DNA of 64,000 nucleotides from Phaeosaccion multiseriatum (Eukaryota; Ochrophyta, other classes), in NCBI GenBank assembly GCA_965112735.1, contig OZ218960.1:1426001-1490000 (forward strand). Reading direction: 5' to 3'. This document shows positions 61,083 to 64,000 of this stretch, in pieces. The position numbers and the translations under genes were made by a program. The notes beneath the pieces are model-generated. The model did not search any database. It was not told the origin of the DNA and worked only from the letters and a program-made list of their open reading frames with translations. Every line of letters begins with the position of its first letter. Position 1 is the stretch's first letter.

Positions 61083-61414
61083 GCTGTAGATCCAGTAGGG
61101 CAGGGATGAGGGTAAGAGGGGCAACAAGGCCGCCCCCCCTTTTTGCACAGGACTTTTCACCCTTGTTGTTCTCCACTTCCCAACACTTACGCGCTCCACT
61201 CCACAACTTCCGAGTTGATATCAGGAAAGCCGTCGTCAACAACTAACGGTCCACGGACCCACCCACATGCTCCCCCTCCTTCTCCCGCTTCCTCTTGCTT
61301 CTCTTTCTGCCAGCGGTGCAGAGACGATGGCAGACCAGAGAGGAGACGTAGCTGGCCCTCCTTCTCTCGAAGGAGGAGCCGAGTTTTGGTCTCCTGAGGA
61401 GCTGCCGCAGCCAT
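57108..61414 (-). CDS. EIF2A: Eukaryotic translation initiation factor 2A
   Basis: WD-repeat (beta-propeller) factor that can deliver initiator tRNA on selected mRNAs. Exons 61414-61191, 60701-60600, 60365-60077, 59827-59746, 59486-59266, 58934-58875, 58582-58416, 57963-57108; all phases fit, 666 residues. Matches eIF2A in order: TKTRLLLREKEGQLRLLSG, VEWSADGRLLACGVPG, ALHFSPLGTYLLTWQ, GSWPTLQWSQD, MPNEIQIYEG, ISVSPGPAPYRVAAFVP, DATGTSYYGAT, LFLMHASGEYSASV, TIHDVQWAPAGSSARF, GFGNLAGGMDFWEV, and YFMTATCAPRMNVDN. The C-terminal third is Ala/Lys/Glu-rich coiled coil with KRKKQLTKKIRAIEQL and ends LDKLEL, as in the family. The start at 61414 is the only in-frame ATG that precedes the conserved LLLR segment. 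Confidence 0.96.
58768..58878. repeat. 44-bp tandem repeat copying a splice donor
   Basis: Units starting CACCCCTCTTCCCTCTTACTTC at 58768, 58812 and 58856 (written here up to 22 bases across the unit start CACCCCTCTTCCCTCTTACT). The last, partial unit contains the donor of the eIF2A exon 58934-58875, so each unit carries a copy of GAAGTAAGAGGG on the minus strand. Confidence 0.85.
58947..59055. repeat. 24-bp minisatellite in eIF2A intron 5
   Basis: About four and a half copies of a 24-bp unit beginning CAAGTGAAACGGGTCAAGC, alternating GAAAC and GACAC, ending 13 bases from the acceptor of the next exon. Confidence 0.9.
59070..59212. repeat. (GTAT)n tract in eIF2A intron 5
   Basis: About 140 bp of GTAT with GTAC and GCAT variants. 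Open frames through it are artefacts. Confidence 0.95.
61011..61081. repeat. (GA)n tract in eIF2A intron 1
   Basis: Part of a 350-bp purine-rich stretch (about 60730-61081), which reads as (CT)n upstream of the minus-strand acceptor at 60702. Confidence 0.9.
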
Positions 61415-61680
61415 GGTGGCGTGCAGAGTCACTCGCGAATCCCCCCCTTCCCTTCTTCTCTTCTCTCTGGATTGTTTGGGGCGCAAAACGTGTTTGGGAT
61501 GGATGGGCGGCGAATGGCGATCCTCATTTCAGTTTAAAGTCGATGTCTAATCGAGATCGATATCGATTTTATCTAGATGGTCTTTTCCTGTGTTGGTTGC
61601 CCTCTATACCCGGAGGGGGTGCTCCTTCAGAACCCCAGACACGAAGCGATGAAGGATATACCCGGTCAGGCCCTGATAAT

Positions 61681-61713
<33 letters not shown>

Positions 61714-62155
61714 GAGGAGGAGGAGGAGGAGGAGGAGGAGGAGGAGGAGGAGGAGGAGGAGGAGGAGGAGGAGGGGGAGGGGGGTAAAACACAGACGAGA
61801 GGACGTTGGTCAGAACACGGACGTGCAGTCCAATGGCCCGGGGGGGTGAAGGGGCTGCTGCTCCAAGGACAGACAGAGAGGACAGACAGGACAACACGTA
61901 AGAGAGTATGCGACCCTCGAGGAGAGTTGAGTGAATGCCTATTCTACCCCCAGCCCCAACCCCAAGCAGTGAAGATGGCAGCAGATGGCAGCAGATGGCA
62001 GCAGATGGCTGATAGGAGGTCGTTCCACGCGCATGTAGAAGCAGAAAAAGGGCAAGCAATCAGCCCCTCCGCCCCCATGTCTCCTCAGTCCCCAGGGGTA
62101 TGGGGCGAGGTACAAGTAGAGAATAGTACGTAAGTAGTACGTAAGTAGTACGTAC
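61415..62155. other. Region between eIF2A and Nudix genes
   Basis: Contains a (GGA)n tract at 61691-61783 and three copies of GCAGATGGCA near 61975-62010. A possible last exon of the Nudix gene (about 62075 down to 61937, starting GLIAC on the minus strand) fits phase but has a weak acceptor. Confidence 0.4.
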
Positions 62156-62564
62156 CCAAATGATGTAGGGCCCGCCCGTAAAGGCAGGAGCCTGCATGTG
62201 TGAGCAGGTGCGTGGGTGCGTGTGTGAGCAGGTGCGTGGGTGTGCGCGGAGGGGAGAGTCTGACTGAGCTCAACCCTTCTCATCGGAAGCGCCAGATAGG
62301 TAGCCCATTCCCTCCCTCCCTCCCTCCCTCCCTCACCTTGTTCGGCTCAAGCACCCAGTACTGGCTGTCAAGCAGGGCCTTGATAGGCACGGAGAAGCAA
62401 TGTGACACCTCATCTGGGTTGGGCCTCAGCTCCACCCCCGACAGCTGCCCAATGAATCCCACCACCGGCGTAACGGCCACACCCACGATGGAGGCTACCT
62501 CGGACCAGTCGCAGCGGAGCACGCCCAGCACTGTTCCACGACCGTTCCGACCACCCCAGCGCGT

Positions 62565-62624
<60 letters not shown>

Positions 62625-63773
62625 GTTGGAGGAGCAGAAAGGCATGAGGAACGGGAAGGGGTGATTGATCGTCGGGTGTAAGAGTCCAGCGCAAGCCGCC
62701 TGTCAATCAATTCAAGCATGTCGCCCCAGACTGTCCCGCCTAGAGGTCACAGCCCTCGGTCAAGTACAATCCCACGCACAATCCAAAGCCCCCCCGCCCC
62801 CCTTCTAGTAGCAAAAGCTCAATAGGCCTCCTTTGGCCTCGACCCTAGCCCTCGGTCCCTCCCCTCTCCAACGCGGCCTGCTCCCTCCCGTCCTCCCTCC
62901 CCTCCTCCGTCCACTCCTCCCTCCCCTCCTCCCAGCTTGCCGACCCTCAGCAACTCAGCCCCTCTCCTGTGCATCCTCCTCCCTCCCTCCCTCCCTCCCA
63001 TCGTCTCTCTCTCACCCCATCCACTGCCATCCTCCGCTCAACCAGCGGTCTCTCTTTCTGACCCTATCCACTGCCATCCTCCTCCCTTTGCCCCCCACAC
63101 ACACCCACGCACCATCAACCTTGGTCTGAAGGCCCACCTCTTCGGTGAGCTCTCTCATTGCCGTGTTGACGATGTGACGGTCGATTCCAAAGTCCACCTT
63201 CCCACCCGGAAAGCACACCTGCACAAGAGTAGAATTTGGATATCAAATATTTGCAAAGCACAGCAAAGAACAAGGAAAGCAGACAAGGCGTCGGAGAGCG
63301 AAGCAAAGGCTCTGCTCTTTTACTGCTTCGTAGTACGATAGGGAGAGGATAGGGAGGTGTGTTTGTTGATGTGCGTGGATAGGGAGGGAGGGTTTGTTGA
63401 TGTGCGCGTGTACCTCATTCCTGTGCGCTCGAAGGTCGTCGGACCGCAGTGTAAACAGAATGCTCGCCACGCCGTCGACGTTGCACAGGGGAACCATCAC
63501 AGAGGCTCTGGAGACAAGAGCGGCAAGGCAGAGAGAGAGAGAGAGGAGGAGGAGGAGGAGTAGGAAGAAAAGGGGAGAGAGTAAGAGAGAGACAGGGAGG
63601 GAGGGAGAGACAAAGGGAGGGGGTGGGGGAGACAGAGTATGTTACCCCCCTCCCCCCCCTTACCGATGCTCAGTGTTCCTAGCGATGTGCCTTGGCATAC
63701 GCTGAAGCTTCTTCTTGAGAGTGTCCATGTGGGGTCCCTTGAAGCCCTGCGTGAGGTCCATCAAGTTCTCCAC
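62156..63773 (-). CDS. CoA-type Nudix hydrolase, both ends incomplete
   Basis: Hydrolyses a nucleotide diphosphate bond, probably in CoA or an acyl-CoA. Exons 63773-63664, 63507-63414, 63218-63113, 62730-62653, 62530-62337, 62191-62156; phases fit. The 5' end lies right of the window and the last exon is uncertain. Marks: the CoA-ase signature FTLRSDDLRAHRNE leading to VCFPGGKVD, the Nudix box GKVDFGIDRHI then AMRELTEEVG, VDVWGDML, GVAVTPVVGFIG, DEVSHCFSVPIKALLD and APAFTGGPYIIW, in the order seen in NUDT7/NUDT8 and bacterial YeaB. Glu at the usual GX5E position is replaced, as is common in this subfamily. The exon 62730-62653 is the weakest call (donor GTTCCT). Peroxisomal or mitochondrial placement cannot be judged without the termini. 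Confidence 0.82.
62568..62622. repeat. (GT)n in Nudix intron
   Basis: Pure GT repeat, (CA)n on the coding strand, about 37 bases before an exon start. Confidence 0.95.
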
Positions 63774-63894
63774 CTGTGGAAGTGAGATGGCAGTGGACGG
63801 GGGCGGGGGTAAGAGGGGGTGATGCCATCACTCCACTGAGCGAGTGCGATGATGATGATGATGATTGAGATTGTCCCACTTGCCACTTCAGAAG

Positions 63895-63933
<39 letters not shown>

Positions 63934-63934
63934 T

Positions 63935-63983
<49 letters not shown>

Positions 63984-64000
63984 CCATCATCATCATCATC
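63895..64000. repeat. (ATC)n array at window edge
   Basis: About 105 bp of ATC with single changes, in the intron or 5' flank of the Nudix gene. Confidence 0.95.

Overview
The window is nuclear DNA from a eukaryote. Nearly every gene is broken by spliceosomal introns with clear GT-AG borders, and introns and intergenic DNA are full of microsatellites such as (GT)n, (CA)n, (CCT)n, (GGA)n, (CAGA)n, (ATC)n and (GTAT)n. No bacterial operon, CRISPR array or tRNA was seen. A CEP19-like centriolar protein, an RP2-like TBCC protein, a peroxisomal 2-hydroxyacid oxidase ending in SKL and a plant/bacterial-type aspartokinase-homoserine dehydrogenase together suggest a flagellate, probably photosynthetic protist such as a stramenopile alga. 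That placement is inference. All exon maps below were built by hand from splice consensus, reading phase and remembered family conservation.

Layout. 0.1-1.6 kb: 3' end of a ubiquitin protease (+). 2.1-5.1 kb: CEP19-like acidic coiled-coil protein (-). 5.3-8.4 kb: membrane-anchored sulfatase (+). 8.4-13 kb: repeat-rich zone with a MITE-like element, two related ankyrin genes that look decayed, a cluster of GCCGGC hairpins and a possible retroelement fragment. 13.0-15.3 kb: alpha/beta hydrolase (+). 15.6-19.8 kb: phenylalanyl-tRNA synthetase alpha subunit (-). 19.9-24.3 kb: MFSD5-type transporter (+), starting about 56 bp from the synthetase start. 25.0-28.0 kb: RP2-like TBCC protein (+). 28.2-33.5 kb: long coiled-coil protein (+). 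33.9-37.5 kb: peroxisomal 2-hydroxyacid oxidase (+). 38.0-39.7 kb: short-chain dehydrogenase (-). 39.8-42.8 kb: PAQR/adiponectin-receptor-like protein (+).

44.4-54.8 kb (-) is the most unusual locus. One 568-codon open exon runs from the N-terminal aminopeptidase-like domain of the FACT histone chaperone SPT16 into the start of an aspartokinase. Downstream exons complete the kinase, its ACT domains and a homoserine dehydrogenase-like domain in which several catalytic and nucleotide-binding positions look degraded. The rest of the window holds a small PANTS/DUF3128 protein (55.3-55.9 kb, +), a complete eIF2A (57.1-61.4 kb, -) and a CoA-type Nudix hydrolase (62.2-63.8 kb, -) that runs off the right edge.

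The genes are mostly unrelated housekeeping functions: translation (FARSA, eIF2A), amino-acid synthesis, lipid or peroxisome metabolism, and cilium/centriole biology. Two genome-level habits recur. Microsatellites sit directly on splice donors and acceptors, in the orientation that matches the splice signal. Short tandem duplications repeatedly span stop codons or splice sites.
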